The notes: generated by a model not told the origin, from the sequence alone. 64,000 nt of DNA from Chitinophagaceae bacterium (GCA_016719015.1 JADKAZ010000004.1:186001-250000), one strand, 5' to 3'; counted from the first letter of the stretch, positions 1 through 9,582 are shown. Numbers and translations are program-made.

Positions 1-2204
1 TAGCTATGGCCAAATTTTTTCAACCCGGTGATTTTCGCAGTGGCTACTACAGGGATCAGACTTTTATGTTTGCGGCAGGGCTTACAACAGCCGAACAAAT
101 TTTTGCACAGCTATATGCCAACCCCGATGTGAACGTTGAAGGATTCAGCGCCGGCCGTCAGATGAATTGCCATTTTGCCACCAAAATGGTGAATGAAAAC
201 GGTGAATGGCTTGAACTTAGTGGACTCAAAAATATTTCCAGTGATATAGCTCCTACGGCAGGACAAATGCCAAGAGCCCTTGGACTTGCCTTTGCCTCAA
301 AAGCTTTCCGGAATATCGAACAGCTTCATGCATTTAAGCATCTTTCTGATAATGGTAATGAAGTTTGTTTTGCTACTATTGGCGATGCCTCTACCAGTGA
401 AGGACATTTTTGGGAAACCATCAATGCGGCAGGTGTGTTACAAGTTCCCCTTGCTGTTTTTGTTTGGGATGATGGCTATGGAATTTCTGTTCCTAAAAAA
501 TACCAGACTACTAAAGCATCCGTTTCAGATGCGCTTAGCGGTATGCAAAAAAATGAGGGTACCAACGGACTTAATATTTACAAAGTAAAAGGTTGGGACT
601 ATGCCGGGATGTGTGAAGTGTTTGAAGAAGGAATAAGGGTGGCAAGAGAGACACATACACCTGTTTTATTTCATGTAGAAGAAATAACACAACCACAAGG
701 GCATTCTACTTCTGGCAGTCATGAAAGATATAAGAGTCCGGAACGTTTGGAATGGGAAAAAGAATGGGATGGAATTAAGAAAATGAAAGAATGGATTATT
801 GAAAATGCACTGGTTGAAGAAAAGGAACTTGATGAAATAGTGCTAGCAGCAAAGGAACATGTGAAGGATAGTAAAATCGCTGCATGGGAGAAATTTATTA
901 CACCGGTTAAGAACCAGGTGGCAAGGGCGACTGATCTCATGAATGCTATGGCAACAGCCATTCCTGAACATACTCCGGCACTGCAAAAAATGGCGGTGGA
1001 TTTATCAGTTATCCGGGATCCATTACGAAGAGATATTTTAAAAACACTCAATGCCGCATTAAATGTAGCAGGAAATGCTGATGCTGCTTTCTGGGCAAGA
1101 GATTATTATAATGACCTGTTGGCAGAAAATAAAAAATTATACAATACCCAGTTATACAATGAAGGGCCAAAGAGTGCTTTAAAGGTGAATGAAGTAAAAC
1201 CTGTTTTCTCCCCCGAAGCTCCTCTCCTGAACGGGTTCGAAGTACTGAATAAATTTTTTGATGAATTATTTTCCACCAATCCTAAAGTAGTAGCTTTTGG
1301 TGAAGACCTTGGATATATAGGAGATGTTAACCAGGGATTTAGTGGATTGCAGCAGAAACATGGCAATCAGCGGATCTTCGATACCGGTATAAGGGAACTA
1401 ACCATTATGGGTCAGGGCCTGGGTCTGGCAATGAGGGGGCTCCGTCCTATTGCCGAAATTCAATATCTCGATTATCTTTTATACGGATTGCAACCGCTGA
1501 GCGATGATGTGGCAACACTCCATTACAGAACTGCAGGTCAGCAAAGTTGCCCGTTAATCGTACGGACAAGAGGACATCGTTTAGAAGGAATCTGGCACAG
1601 TGGTTCCCCTATGGGCATGGTCATAAATGCCCTTCGGGGTATGTACGTCTGTGTTCCTAGAAATATGACACAGGCGGTGGGTATGTACAATACATTACTA
1701 AGAAGCAATGATCCCGGGCTGGTGGTTGAGTGCCTTAACGGTTACCGGCTGAAAGAAAAAGTACCAACCAACCTTCTTGATTTTACAGTGCCGTTGGGTG
1801 TACCCGAGGTAATAAAAGGGGGAACAGATATAACAATCGTTTCGTATGGCTCTACGCTGCGCATTATACAAGATGCAGTGAATATGCTGGAAGCCCAGGG
1901 AATCAGTTGTGAAATAATTGATGTACAAACTCTTTTGCCTTTTGATATTAACCACCAAATTCTTGACTCTCTCAAAAAAACCAACCGCATCGTTTTTGTA
2001 GATGAAGACGTTCCCGGGGGTGCGGCAGCTTATATGTTCAATAAAGTAATGGAGGAACAGGGTGGTTACAAATATCTTGACGTTGCCCCCAGAACTATTA
2101 CGGCAAAGGCTCATCGTCCTGCCTATGGAAGTGATGGAGACTATTTCAGCAAACCCAATGCTGAAGAAATAGAAGCGGTTTTAAAGCAGATGATGGCAGA
2201 ATAA
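1..2204 (+). CDS. 2-oxoacid dehydrogenase E1, alpha/beta fusion (5' truncated by window edge)
   Basis: Thiamine-diphosphate E1 component of a 2-oxoacid dehydrogenase complex (pyruvate or branched-chain), with alpha and beta subunits fused. The first in-frame ATG is at 6, but the frame is already open at base 1 and reads Ile-Ala before that Met. Family members carry an N-terminal segment before this point, so the true start is probably upstream. The alpha half has the ThDP motif, GD at residues 126-127 counted from the ATG and WDDGYG at 154-159, with Asp-Asp where the classical motif ends Asn-Asn. The beta half begins near residue 405 (FGEDLGYIGDV) and contains DTGIREL. Substrate cannot be decided from sequence. 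Confidence in family is high. Confidence 0.9.
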   Translation, partial: AMAKFFQPGDFRSGYYRDQTFMFAAGLTTAEQIFAQLYANPDVNVEGFSAGRQMNCHFATKMVNENGEWLELSGLKNISSDIAPTAGQMPRALGLAFASKAFRNIEQLHAFKHLSDNGNEVCFATIGDASTSEGHFWETINAAGVLQVPLAVFVWDDGYGISVPKKYQTTKASVSDALSGMQKNEGTNGLNIYKVKGWDYAGMCEVFEEGIRVARETHTPVLFHVEEITQPQGHSTSGSHERYKSPERLEWEKEWDGIKKMKEWIIENALVEEKELDEIVLAAKEHVKDSKIAAWEKFITPVKNQVARATDLMNAMATAIPEHTPALQKMAVDLSVIRDPLRRDILKTLNAALNVAGNADAAFWARDYYNDLLAENKKLYNTQLYNEGPKSALKVNEVKPVFSPEAPLLNGFEVLNKFFDELFSTNPKVVAFGEDLGYIGDVNQGFSGLQQKHGNQRIFDTGIRELTIMGQGLGLAMRGLRPIAEIQYLDYLLYGLQPLSDDVATLHYRTAGQQSCPLIVRTRGHRLEGIWHSGSPMGMVINALRGMYVCVPRNMTQAVGMYNTLLRSNDPGLVVECLNGYRLKEKVPTNLLDFTVPLGVPEVIKGGTDITIVSYGSTLRIIQDAVNMLEAQGISCEIIDVQTLLPFDINHQILDSLKKTNRIVFVDEDVPGGAAAYMFNKVMEEQGGYKYLDVAPRTITAKAHRPAYGSDGDYFSKPNAEEIEAVLKQMMAE

Positions 2205-2306
2205 AATACTGTACTGTTTTTATTCAGATTAATATTGCGGCGGTCTGGTGTAAAACTCTATTTCAAATTAAACCAGAAAGAATCTTTACTTTAAATAGAA
2301 TTGTAG

Positions 2307-2314
2307 TACCTTTT
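2307..2314 (+). promoter_or_regulatory. possible minus-7 box for dodecin
   Basis: TACCTTTT matches the Bacteroidota TAnnTTTG box at seven of eight positions, 36 bases before the dodecin ATG. A T-rich stretch lies about 20 bases further up, but no clean TTTG. Weak support. Confidence 0.3.
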
Positions 2315-2350
2315 AGTGTAATTATTAACACTCACAAAAAAACAACGATT

Positions 2351-2575
2351 ATGGCTATTGTAAAAGTTATTGAGCTGATTGCTTCTTCAGAAAAAAGTTT
2401 TGACGATGCAGTAAAGCAGGCAGTAAAAGAGGCGTCAAAAACTATACGGAATGTAGACTCAGTATGGGTAAAAGATATGAAAGTGCATGTGAAAGAAGGT
2501 AAAATAAAATCTTACGGTGTTATATGTAAAGTTTCTTTCCGGCTGGATAAAGACGATAAGGACGATAAGGATTAA
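2351..2575 (+). CDS. dodecin family flavin-binding protein
   Basis: A 74-residue protein matching dodecin, a small dodecameric flavin-storage protein of the cytosol. The N-terminal strand MAIVKVIEL, the helix with DDAVKQAVKEAS (residues 18-29), Trp39 (flavin-stacking position) and the VKDMKVHV strand all fit. The C-terminus is an unusual acidic, lysine-rich tail made of repeated KDD units. It stands alone: the E1 gene ends 146 bases upstream, and a hairpin terminator follows directly. Length is normal for the family. Confidence 0.93.
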   Translation: MAIVKVIELIASSEKSFDDAVKQAVKEASKTIRNVDSVWVKDMKVHVKEGKIKSYGVICKVSFRLDKDDKDDKD

Positions 2576-2595
2576 TCTTTGTACAGTATTTTATC

Positions 2596-2636
2596 ATCCC
2601 GTTTTTCCACCCGTGGATAGACGGGATTTTTCTTTT
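2596..2636 (+). terminator. rho-independent terminator after dodecin
   Basis: Arms ATCCCGT (2596-2602) and ACGGGAT (2621-2627) pair perfectly. A small inner stem (CCAC/GTGG) sits in the loop, and a T-rich run follows (2627-2636). It ends the dodecin transcript before the next gene. Confidence 0.75.
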
Positions 2637-2661
2637 GTGGAATCAGTATTTTTATCGGGCC

Positions 2662-3285
2662 ATGCCAACCCATTTTTTATATATCATTGATATTCTCGGG
2701 ACTATTTCTTTTGCGGTATCCGGTGCTTTCCTTGCCATGGAAAAGAAGTTGGATCCTTTTGGTGTGCTGGTGCTTGCTTTTGTTACTGCCATCGGCGGTG
2801 GCACACTGCGGGATATGATGATCGGTAACTTACCAGTCAGCTGGCTAACCAATGCTACTGCTACAATAGTTATATTTTCCTCTGCAGTAATTACCATGTT
2901 TTTTGGCCGTTACCTTAAACAACTGACGACCACCTTATTTTTATTTGATGCATTAGGATTGGGATTGTTTACGGTTGTTGGAATTAAACTCGGAATCGAA
3001 AAAGACTTTAGTATTGGCGTTTGTATTACACTCGGGACTATCACAGCTTGTTTTGGCGGGGTGGTGAGAGATGTACTGCTTAATAATATTCCATTGCTAT
3101 TCAGAAAAGAAATTTATGCGTTGGCCTGTATAATGGGAGGCATGTTTTATTTCCTGCTGCGTCAATTTAATATGGATGCTGATGTGGTTACTATTATTTG
3201 TATACTTATCATTTTTGCTATTCGTATAATAGCAGTCCGTTATAAAATATCGTTACCTCAATTTTATAATTCAACTACAAAATGA
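2662..3285 (+). CDS. TRIC/UPF0126-type membrane channel protein
   Basis: A 207-residue integral membrane protein of the trimeric intracellular cation channel family (UPF0126, formerly YadS/YicG). The internal duplication typical of the family is visible: GGGTLRD near residues 45-51 and GGVVRD near 132-137, each followed by a hydrophobic turn with a conserved proline. About seven membrane segments can be read. The ATG at 2662 is preferred over an in-frame TTG at 2635, which overlaps the terminator tail. Its stop overlaps the next ATG (ATGA), suggesting translational coupling with the PhzF-like gene. The natural substrate is unknown. Confidence 0.85.
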   Translation: MPTHFLYIIDILGTISFAVSGAFLAMEKKLDPFGVLVLAFVTAIGGGTLRDMMIGNLPVSWLTNATATIVIFSSAVITMFFGRYLKQLTTTLFLFDALGLGLFTVVGIKLGIEKDFSIGVCITLGTITACFGGVVRDVLLNNIPLLFRKEIYALACIMGGMFYFLLRQFNMDADVVTIICILIIFAIRIIAVRYKISLPQFYNSTTK

Positions 3286-4097
3286 AACTGACACTTTATC
3301 AAATCGATGCATTTGCTGATAAGCTCTTTTGCGGTAATCCTGCAGCCGTAATGCCATTAAAAAAATGGATCGACGAACAACTCATGCAACAACTGGCAAT
3401 GGAGAACAACCTGGCAGAAACGGCTTTCTTTGTTCCGTCCAAAACCAAAGGAATGGATTTTGATATCCGCTGGTTTACACCGGCGTTGGAAATAAACTTA
3501 TGTGGTCATGCCACACTGGCTTCTGCCTATGTTGTTTTTGAACTACTAAAAACAAAAAAGAAAAAAATAGTTTTCAATTCAAAAAGTGGCTCCCTCATTG
3601 TTTACAAAAAGAAAGGTCAACTGCACATGGATTTCCCATCCTGGCCGCCAGAAAGAATAGCGGAATACCCGGATGAATTATTGCCTTCATTAGGAAACCC
3701 GGAGATTACAGGAGTATATCAAAACAGGGAATATATTGTCGAACTCCTTAATGAAGAGGCAGTAAAAAATTGTAACCCGGATTTTTCGTTGATGAAAAAA
3801 GTGAATCGTATGGTTATCATCACTGCACCAGGGAAGCAAGTTGATTTTGTGTCCCGGTTCTTTGCACCTACGGCCGGGATTGATGAAGACCCGGTAACAG
3901 GATCTGCCCACTCCCAACTCATCCCTTTTTGGAGTGAGAAGTTGGGAAAGAAAAAAATGACAGCAAAACAATTGTCAAAACGGGGCGGGGATATTTACTG
4001 TGAACAGAATGGCGAAAGGGTTATGATGGGCGGTCAATGTGTTTTTTTACATGAAAGGACAAGTGGAAATTGTGTAGCTTTATTGAAATCAAATTAA
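3282..4097 (+). CDS. PhzF family isomerase/epimerase-like protein
   Basis: A 271-residue protein of the PhzF fold (diaminopimelate-epimerase-like two-lobed barrel). Expected motifs are present: ID-FADKLFCGNPAAV at the N-terminus, the acidic residue Glu46 in NNLAETAFF (the catalytic Glu of PhzF), GHATLAS around residue 75 and DPVTGSAHS near residue 205. No phenazine genes are nearby, so a role in phenazine synthesis is unlikely; most homologues have unknown substrates. It overlaps the stop of the TRIC-type gene by four bases and is followed one base later by the next ORF, so the three probably share a transcript. Confidence 0.88.
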   Translation: MKLTLYQIDAFADKLFCGNPAAVMPLKKWIDEQLMQQLAMENNLAETAFFVPSKTKGMDFDIRWFTPALEINLCGHATLASAYVVFELLKTKKKKIVFNSKSGSLIVYKKKGQLHMDFPSWPPERIAEYPDELLPSLGNPEITGVYQNREYIVELLNEEAVKNCNPDFSLMKKVNRMVIITAPGKQVDFVSRFFAPTAGIDEDPVTGSAHSQLIPFWSEKLGKKKMTAKQLSKRGGDIYCEQNGERVMMGGQCVFLHERTSGNCVALLKSN

Positions 4098-4098
4098 C

Positions 4099-4458
4099 AT
4101 GTCAAAGTTTCCTTTCAATTTATTGCCGGATGAACAAATTATTGATACCTGGACGTTACTTTACATTCCACCCGGTGGTGGAAAGTATAATGGTAAACTT
4201 ACAATTACCAACAGCAGGTTGCTCTATGATGCAAAGTATGATGTATCAGCAAAGGGATTATTATCTGAAGCCCTGTTTGTAAAATGGGGTAGTGAAGGCT
4301 ATCTTGAAATAAACAAAGCGGACATAACAGATGTGCAGGTGGAAAAGAGTTTCCTGGCGAAAAAAGCTATTCTTACTTTGACCGATGGATCAAAGCATAT
4401 CTTTAATTATGGGGCAATGAATATTGATAAGGTGGTCGTTGCTATTAATGCGAGGTAG
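4099..4458 (+). CDS. small GRAM/PH-like domain protein
   Basis: A 119-residue soluble protein without signal peptide. The pattern of short strands (GKLTITNSRLLYD, YLEINKADITDVQV, KAILTLTDGSKHIF) followed by a C-terminal helix resembles GRAM or bacterial PH domains, which often bind lipids or peptides. This is read from strand pattern only. It starts one base after the PhzF-like stop and converges on the DCC gene, leaving four bases between the stops. The function is unknown. Confidence 0.6.
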   Translation: MSKFPFNLLPDEQIIDTWTLLYIPPGGGKYNGKLTITNSRLLYDAKYDVSAKGLLSEALFVKWGSEGYLEINKADITDVQVEKSFLAKKAILTLTDGSKHIFNYGAMNIDKVVVAINAR

Positions 4459-4462
4459 AATA

Positions 4463-4864
4463 TTAATCCAAAAATCTTTCTCTCAGTTCCTGGGTGGGTA
4501 CCATGCAGCTTTCTTTTTTGCCAAACCACTTATAGCGGTTTCGGGCAATGATATTATAGATAAAATCCCTGATAAATTTGGGGATGATGATCAGCCCATA
4601 AAGCAATTTCCATCCACCATCCAGGTGTTTGCAAATTCGGATAGCGGCCGATGATTGTGTGTACGCTTTTTCTTTGTCAATAAAAACTACAGAGCTGAGT
4701 GATGCAGGGTTGATGTTGTGTTGCGGTAATAAATTATTTGCTGCTTCTCCCTGCAGGGGGGCAAATTTTAATTTCTTTTTACGGTCCCGTTTAATTGCGA
4801 AATTTACCCAGAAGCTGCAAAAATTACAAACCCCGTCAAAAAGAATAACCCGTTGATTTACCAT
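4463..4864 (-). CDS. DCC family thiol-disulfide oxidoreductase-like protein (DUF393)
   Basis: A 133-residue protein of the DCC (DUF393) family. The name-giving motif DGVCNFC is at residues 10-16 with Cys13 and Cys16, as in putative thiol-disulfide oxidoreductases. The ATG at 4864 is chosen over an upstream in-frame TTG at 4873, because a perfect TACCTTTG promoter box lies at 4871-4878 and covers that TTG. The gene is on its own strand between a convergent and a divergent neighbour. Redox partner and substrate are not known for this family. Confidence 0.85.
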   Translation of the reverse strand: MVNQRVILFDGVCNFCSFWVNFAIKRDRKKKLKFAPLQGEAANNLLPQHNINPASLSSVVFIDKEKAYTQSSAAIRICKHLDGGWKLLYGLIIIPKFIRDFIYNIIARNRYKWFGKKESCMVPTQELRERFLD

Positions 4865-4870
4865 TACCGG

Positions 4871-4878
4871 CAAAGGTA
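4871..4878 (-). promoter_or_regulatory. TACCTTTG minus-7 box of the DCC gene
   Basis: On the minus strand this reads TACCTTTG, a perfect TAnnTTTG Bacteroidota minus-7 element. Only six bases separate it from the ATG at 4864, so the transcript would be leaderless or nearly so. No clear minus-33 TTTG was found. Confidence 0.55.
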
Positions 4879-4941
4879 ATGTTGGTTTTTTCTAAATTAT
4901 TTGTAATTTCTACCGGGTTTGTTACAATTAACCATTTAGAT

Positions 4942-6306
4942 ATGAAAAAATTATTCCCTCCCCGCTTTATTACTTGTCTTTTGTTATTGCTGGTGTTTTT
5001 TTTGCAGCCAAATATTCAATGCAGTAATAAAAAATCATCCAATACCGGCGGTGCTAACAGCACCAACCCAATTTATGCCAAAGACCCTAATGCCGGTATC
5101 CAATGGTCGTTATCTGCACCAGATCAGATAATTGCATCTGAGATAAAAATGCAACCCTCTGCCAAAGAAGTGTCGGATGCCGATATGAACTATCTGGAAA
5201 AAGCAGATATGCAGGGTGGTGAGTATGTTTTTGCAGCAGCGGCATCAGCAGTGGAAAAATTGGAACCTGGCAGTTTTGTTTTCTTCCGTAATCACTCGGT
5301 AAGAAAAATAATTTCCGCTTCGAAGAAAGATGGCAAAGTGGTGGTACAAACGGAGAAATGCAAGTTCACCGATGTATTCTCCGATGCACATCTGCATTTT
5401 AAAGAACATTACGACTGGAAAGATAACAGTAACGCAATTTTGAATAAGTTCAATGTATCCTTTGGTAATACTGCTTTTGCGCAGGGAGGTGCTGATGGTT
5501 CTGTTACGCAGAATCTGACCTATGAAGGAGACCTGGCCGGTTATCATATCTCTATCACCCTGGCACCCGAAGGCGGACGCAAACTTAATTATGAGATTGT
5601 AATGAGCAGGCAAAATGCAGGACAGGCGAATGTAACTTTCAGGGGACACATCAGTGACTATGATAATGAAACAGAATTAACGGTGGTTAATTCTGAACTA
5701 CAATTGTTCCGTTCGCAGAACCAGAACCTGCATGGTGAAGTGGAAGTTTTGTTTGCGGCTGTGGAATTGGGTGAAGAAGGTGAACTGATTAATATTCCCT
5801 GGACGATGTTTGAAAGACCAATACTGATTGGTGGTATCCCTTTTATGTTTAAGACAAAAGCGAACGTAAAAATATTTCCCTATATACAAGAGAATGCCAG
5901 CAGCCAGGGTAATTTCAAATTCACCTATGACAGTAATATCGGATTTCAGTACAGTGGCAACGCTGTAAATGCTGAAGGTAATGTGGCTTCCAATACGATG
6001 GAAGTGATAGGTGAAACATTGTCGGCATCTATGATGGGTAACGGCCTGGGAATGGGAGTGGAGTTTCCTCGTTTTGAAATAGCCTCATTGGGCGAAATTG
6101 TGGTTCCTTATTTTTTAATGAATACTGCCGTGGATACCCAAGTGGATACGTATGCACCCTGCCAGATGGGAAATATGCGTTGCAAACTGGTAGCTGGTTT
6201 ATCCCTTAGTTTTTTTGGTGCTGAATACAGTGCTGAAAGAGAATTATGGAAAGCACATAAACGTTGGGAAAGACCGGGTGGCCGTTGCCCGCCGGAAGAA
6301 GAGTAA
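4942..6306 (+). CDS. exported protein of unknown function, possible lipoprotein
   Basis: A 454-residue protein with an N-terminal hydrophobic signal (MKKLF then a Leu/Val/Phe core) ending in IQCSNKKSS. The Cys could be a lipobox cysteine, although the preceding residues are not canonical. The rest is beta-rich with no recognised domain. Two cysteines close together near residue 415 (CQMGNMRC) and one near the C-terminus could form disulfides. The ATG at 4942 is chosen over an upstream frame start because it opens the signal peptide. It is the first of five same-strand exported genes up to 10152; the next begins 24 bases later, so they are probably co-expressed. Confidence 0.72.
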   Translation: MKKLFPPRFITCLLLLLVFFLQPNIQCSNKKSSNTGGANSTNPIYAKDPNAGIQWSLSAPDQIIASEIKMQPSAKEVSDADMNYLEKADMQGGEYVFAAAASAVEKLEPGSFVFFRNHSVRKIISASKKDGKVVVQTEKCKFTDVFSDAHLHFKEHYDWKDNSNAILNKFNVSFGNTAFAQGGADGSVTQNLTYEGDLAGYHISITLAPEGGRKLNYEIVMSRQNAGQANVTFRGHISDYDNETELTVVNSELQLFRSQNQNLHGEVEVLFAAVELGEEGELINIPWTMFERPILIGGIPFMFKTKANVKIFPYIQENASSQGNFKFTYDSNIGFQYSGNAVNAEGNVASNTMEVIGETLSASMMGNGLGMGVEFPRFEIASLGEIVVPYFLMNTAVDTQVDTYAPCQMGNMRCKLVAGLSLSFFGAEYSAERELWKAHKRWERPGGRCPPEEE

Positions 6307-6330
6307 CTGATTGTTATAAAATTTAGCTTT

Positions 6331-6831
6331 ATGAAAAGAGGTTTCTTTTTATCAATGTTGCTGCTGCTTTTAAGTGGGGTTGCTATGGCGCAAGGTAAAT
6401 ATGCAGGAACTAAAAAATCATTGATCGGTAAAACGTATACAGAAATGCCGAAGTTACCCGGGCTAAAGGGTTGGGAATTCCTGGAAGGAAGTATGCTCAA
6501 CTATATTACCGATCCTGAACGTATTACTGTCGATATTTATAAAAGAGGTACTGACAGGGTCATAATTGGTAGTATCATGGAAGATACCGCCACGGGTATT
6601 TATAAAGTAATTGATGTAGTAGAAGTAAAAGGAGTGATGGAAGGCTGGTCAATTCGTACCGGAAGTTGCCGGCAAAATAAAAAAGCAAGCACTTATATCA
6701 TTGCCTGGGGTAAGGATGTTATTGCTGAATTTATGAACCTGATCAAGAGTGCCTGGAAATTCAATCCCGATAAAAGACGATTTGAAGTGATGCCGGTAAA
6801 AGGGATTGATTGTGAGAATATAGGTTGCTGA
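6331..6831 (+). CDS. exported 166-aa protein, paralogue A
   Basis: A secreted or periplasmic protein with signal peptide MKRGFFLSML...VAMA-QGKY. The mature part has a short cysteine motif SCRQN and ends in GIDCENIGC, giving three cysteines. The gene at 9652-10152 encodes a close paralogue: by hand count 89 of about 146 aligned mature residues are identical, including GKYAGTKKSLIGK, DPERIT, SIMEDTA, CRQN, YIIAWGK and the C-terminus. No known family was recognised. It lies between the 454-residue and 424-residue exported proteins in a tight same-strand run; its stop is 14 bases before the next start. Confidence 0.75.
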   Translation: MKRGFFLSMLLLLLSGVAMAQGKYAGTKKSLIGKTYTEMPKLPGLKGWEFLEGSMLNYITDPERITVDIYKRGTDRVIIGSIMEDTATGIYKVIDVVEVKGVMEGWSIRTGSCRQNKKASTYIIAWGKDVIAEFMNLIKSAWKFNPDKRRFEVMPVKGIDCENIGC

Positions 6832-6845
6832 TAAAATTTTTTCCA

Positions 6846-8120
6846 ATGAAAACTAAACAACTAAAAAAAAATTGGCTTGTAACGGTCCTGCTGACATCTG
6901 TAGTTACTACTTGTTTTGCACAAAACCCTCCGGACACAGCCTGGGGAAGCTGGCCACAGCAGGAATATTATACGTCTATTTTGGATGCACCGGTTGTAAC
7001 AGGGGCGACTACCGCAGTTACCATTACACCTACCGGTCAGAAATTATGCTTTGACAAACGGGTCAACATAAAATCATTGCTCAGTACTGGCCCGGTTGAG
7101 CAGTGCATATACCTGAACACCAAAGAAGGGTATGTGGGTATTTTGCCACCAACAAGAACAGGCGGCGATTTATGTACCATTAAAACTGAAGATGAAAAAT
7201 TCAACTTCTTTGTGATTGGGTTAAAAGGAAATGCTTATACCTTCAAAAACACCAGGAAGAACGGAAGCATTGAACACCTGGTGTTTACAGGTAATACACA
7301 AACACACCAGTTAAATATGCCTTCCAATAGTGTACAAACTTTTCACAAGAAAACAGAACGAAGGGGATACTGCGGCGATAAAATAAAAACCTGGGCCTAT
7401 AAGCATGATAATCCTTCCAGCCCTGTGTATTTTATTTTTGGAAAAACATTTCCTGATGCAATAAATGTTAGTAGCAGTAAATATATTGGATACTCCGGTG
7501 TTGGTTACCAGTTTACTGACAAGGGGTTATTTATTATTATGGAAATGGAGAGCAGCAGCTTTGGTTGTAAAATAACTGAGCTTGAAGAGGTCAGTATTTG
7601 TTTTGACCCGGCGCCATTTAAAATAGCAGAAGATGAATTTTATACCAATGCATTATTAAGCCTGCAGCGGGAAAGAGATAAAATTGAAGCCGATGAAGCT
7701 AAAATCGGCAGCAGCGATTGCTCATCGCAGCAAATGGCTGTAATTAATTTTAGAAAAGAGCAACTAAGGTTGCAGGGAGTGCGGCTCAATACCAGTCAAC
7801 AGGGAAACACTTACCAGGATCTATCTAGCCAACAGGCCATGGGGCAAATGTTAGACCATGTGGCTATTACCAAACAAACCATATTGGAAAATGAAGTAAA
7901 AATATGCCAGGCAGAAAGAAGAGCAGAACGGGCAAGTAGTGAAACAAGCAGGCAAAGATACCAGCAACGTATTTCCTGCCTGCAAAGCCAAAACGGGCAA
8001 TTGCAGAACCTGGAGGTGCAATTAAAGGCATTGGATATTCAGTATGCCAGTGAGCCGGGAAAAGCTTTTGCCGAAAAGTCGAAAAAGTTTATGCAGGGTT
8101 TACCAAGGGGGTGTAATTGA
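6846..8120 (+). CDS. exported protein with C-terminal coiled coil
   Basis: A 424-residue protein with a signal peptide (MKTKQLKKN, then a hydrophobic core ending CFAQN). The N-terminal two thirds look beta-rich and contain scattered cysteines. From about residue 260 on, the sequence is charged and helical with heptad character (LSLQRERDKIEADEAKI, later QAERRAERASSETSRQR), pointing to a long coiled coil and oligomerisation or an envelope-spanning rod. The ATG at 6846 is chosen because it starts the signal; an upstream TTG overlaps the previous gene. The domain family is not recognised. It is part of the secreted cluster. Confidence 0.72.
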   Translation: MKTKQLKKNWLVTVLLTSVVTTCFAQNPPDTAWGSWPQQEYYTSILDAPVVTGATTAVTITPTGQKLCFDKRVNIKSLLSTGPVEQCIYLNTKEGYVGILPPTRTGGDLCTIKTEDEKFNFFVIGLKGNAYTFKNTRKNGSIEHLVFTGNTQTHQLNMPSNSVQTFHKKTERRGYCGDKIKTWAYKHDNPSSPVYFIFGKTFPDAINVSSSKYIGYSGVGYQFTDKGLFIIMEMESSSFGCKITELEEVSICFDPAPFKIAEDEFYTNALLSLQRERDKIEADEAKIGSSDCSSQQMAVINFRKEQLRLQGVRLNTSQQGNTYQDLSSQQAMGQMLDHVAITKQTILENEVKICQAERRAERASSETSRQRYQQRISCLQSQNGQLQNLEVQLKALDIQYASEPGKAFAEKSKKFMQGLPRGCN

Positions 8121-8339
8121 TTTTCACTTTGTTGTTTTGTAATGTTCAGAGCAGTACAAGTAAATAAAAAGAAAAAGTCTGCAGGTGAAGTTCTTTTTGC
8201 TAGCCTGGATACACATAAATCGGGTCTGTGAAATAAAATACCAAGAGAGATTACCGGATTTATTTATATTAATAATATTATATAGCTTTAAGTTCAAGTA
8301 ATGACAAACCCTTTATTCGTGTAATTAAAATTATCCTAA

Positions 8340-9578
8340 ATGAAAAAGCTTCTTGTTTGTATCATCTTTATGTGCACTACAATGATAGTGTTCTCACAAC
8401 GTACTTTAGTTGCTCCGATTAATCAGCAACGAATTTTTCCTGAATGGGTGCAAGGCGACAGGGATTTTTGGGGGCATGGTCCGCTTGTAAGCGGTACTGT
8501 AAGAGTGGTAGTTTCTGAGGGTAAAGGTCAGTTGATCGCATTCATCAACCTGCGCCTGGAAGAAACAGAGGGTGACAGAAGTGCTGCTGAAATAAATGAA
8601 ACCCGCCTTATATACAACGCTCCTGCCGGTAAGCAAATCAGATCTATCATCAACCCGGCCAGTACCACGAGTGAATTCAATACAAAGCTTCCTAAAGGGG
8701 GATTAAACAGGGTAAACCCTTCATCAAGAAATACCCCTGTCTATTATCTGATGGTAAATGGTGATGGGGAAAGTAAGGACATCGGAAATAATACTAATGA
8801 TGACAGTTATGTAAATATTACGTTCAATGGCTTTGTTGTTGAGCTGGAGCCGTTGCCAACAGATGTTAGGGAAATTTCGTTGGGTAAATCCGTTATTGCA
8901 GCTATGGTACAATCTAAGTTAAGAGGAACCAGGGGAAGGCTAAATACATATGGCCCCCGCATTGGCGATTCCTGGTTTAAGCCGAATGACTCCTGGATAA
9001 AATTTCCCAATGAAATAAGAGCAGATACGATGTTCTTTACTCAGATGCAGGAAGTTTTAATTTCTCCAAGAAGGTATAATTACAATGATATCAATCTTAC
9101 CGGCATAAGAGGAACGGTGAATGGGCAGTATTTGCAAATGGCAGTGAACTGGGAAAGTGATGGGCCTGAGTTCAGAGGAGAATGTGTGAATGATGTAGGC
9201 TGTATGTTTGGGTCGCCTACGGTGCAACTGGATAACTTTAGTATCAAGCTGAACCTGCGTCCTTTTGTAGCAGGAGGCAAACTTACTTATGATCAGTTTG
9301 ATATCCAGGTGGAGTTTGGATATAACTATTCTGCTGATTGCGGTGTACTTTCGGCATTGTGCACAGAAATATTTAAAGACCCGGTGCAGAATGCTTTCTT
9401 CAATGCCAGATTCATGTTATCAAGAGTATTGGGTGAACCAACTACCAAGAGCCAGATATCTGAGGCTTTAACTAATGGAGTTCTTGATTATGCCCGTTCA
9501 TTTGGGCGGTTTCCGGAAGCTTCACAAATTGTGGAGGTAATGGATAATGGCACCAACCTGCGGATAAGAATAAGATAA
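8340..9578 (+). CDS. exported 412-aa protein of unknown function
   Basis: A secreted or outer-membrane-associated protein with signal peptide MKKLLVCII...VFSQ. The mature chain opens with an Asp/Trp/Gly-rich stretch (QGDRDFWGHGPLVSG), then mostly beta-strand sequence. Two Cys pairs (ECVNDVGC; CGVLSALC) near residues 280-345 could be disulfides. No family was recognised. It is separated by 219 bases from the coiled-coil gene, and a strong hairpin lies immediately after its stop. It is bracketed, together with that gene, by the two paralogous small proteins. Confidence 0.72.
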   Translation: MKKLLVCIIFMCTTMIVFSQRTLVAPINQQRIFPEWVQGDRDFWGHGPLVSGTVRVVVSEGKGQLIAFINLRLEETEGDRSAAEINETRLIYNAPAGKQIRSIINPASTTSEFNTKLPKGGLNRVNPSSRNTPVYYLMVNGDGESKDIGNNTNDDSYVNITFNGFVVELEPLPTDVREISLGKSVIAAMVQSKLRGTRGRLNTYGPRIGDSWFKPNDSWIKFPNEIRADTMFFTQMQEVLISPRRYNYNDINLTGIRGTVNGQYLQMAVNWESDGPEFRGECVNDVGCMFGSPTVQLDNFSIKLNLRPFVAGGKLTYDQFDIQVEFGYNYSADCGVLSALCTEIFKDPVQNAFFNARFMLSRVLGEPTTKSQISEALTNGVLDYARSFGRFPEASQIVEVMDNGTNLRIRIR

Positions 9579-9582
9579 CCCT

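Noticed and set aside
1698..2114. 138-codon minus-strand ORF
   Set aside because: Shadow frame within the E1 dehydrogenase gene.
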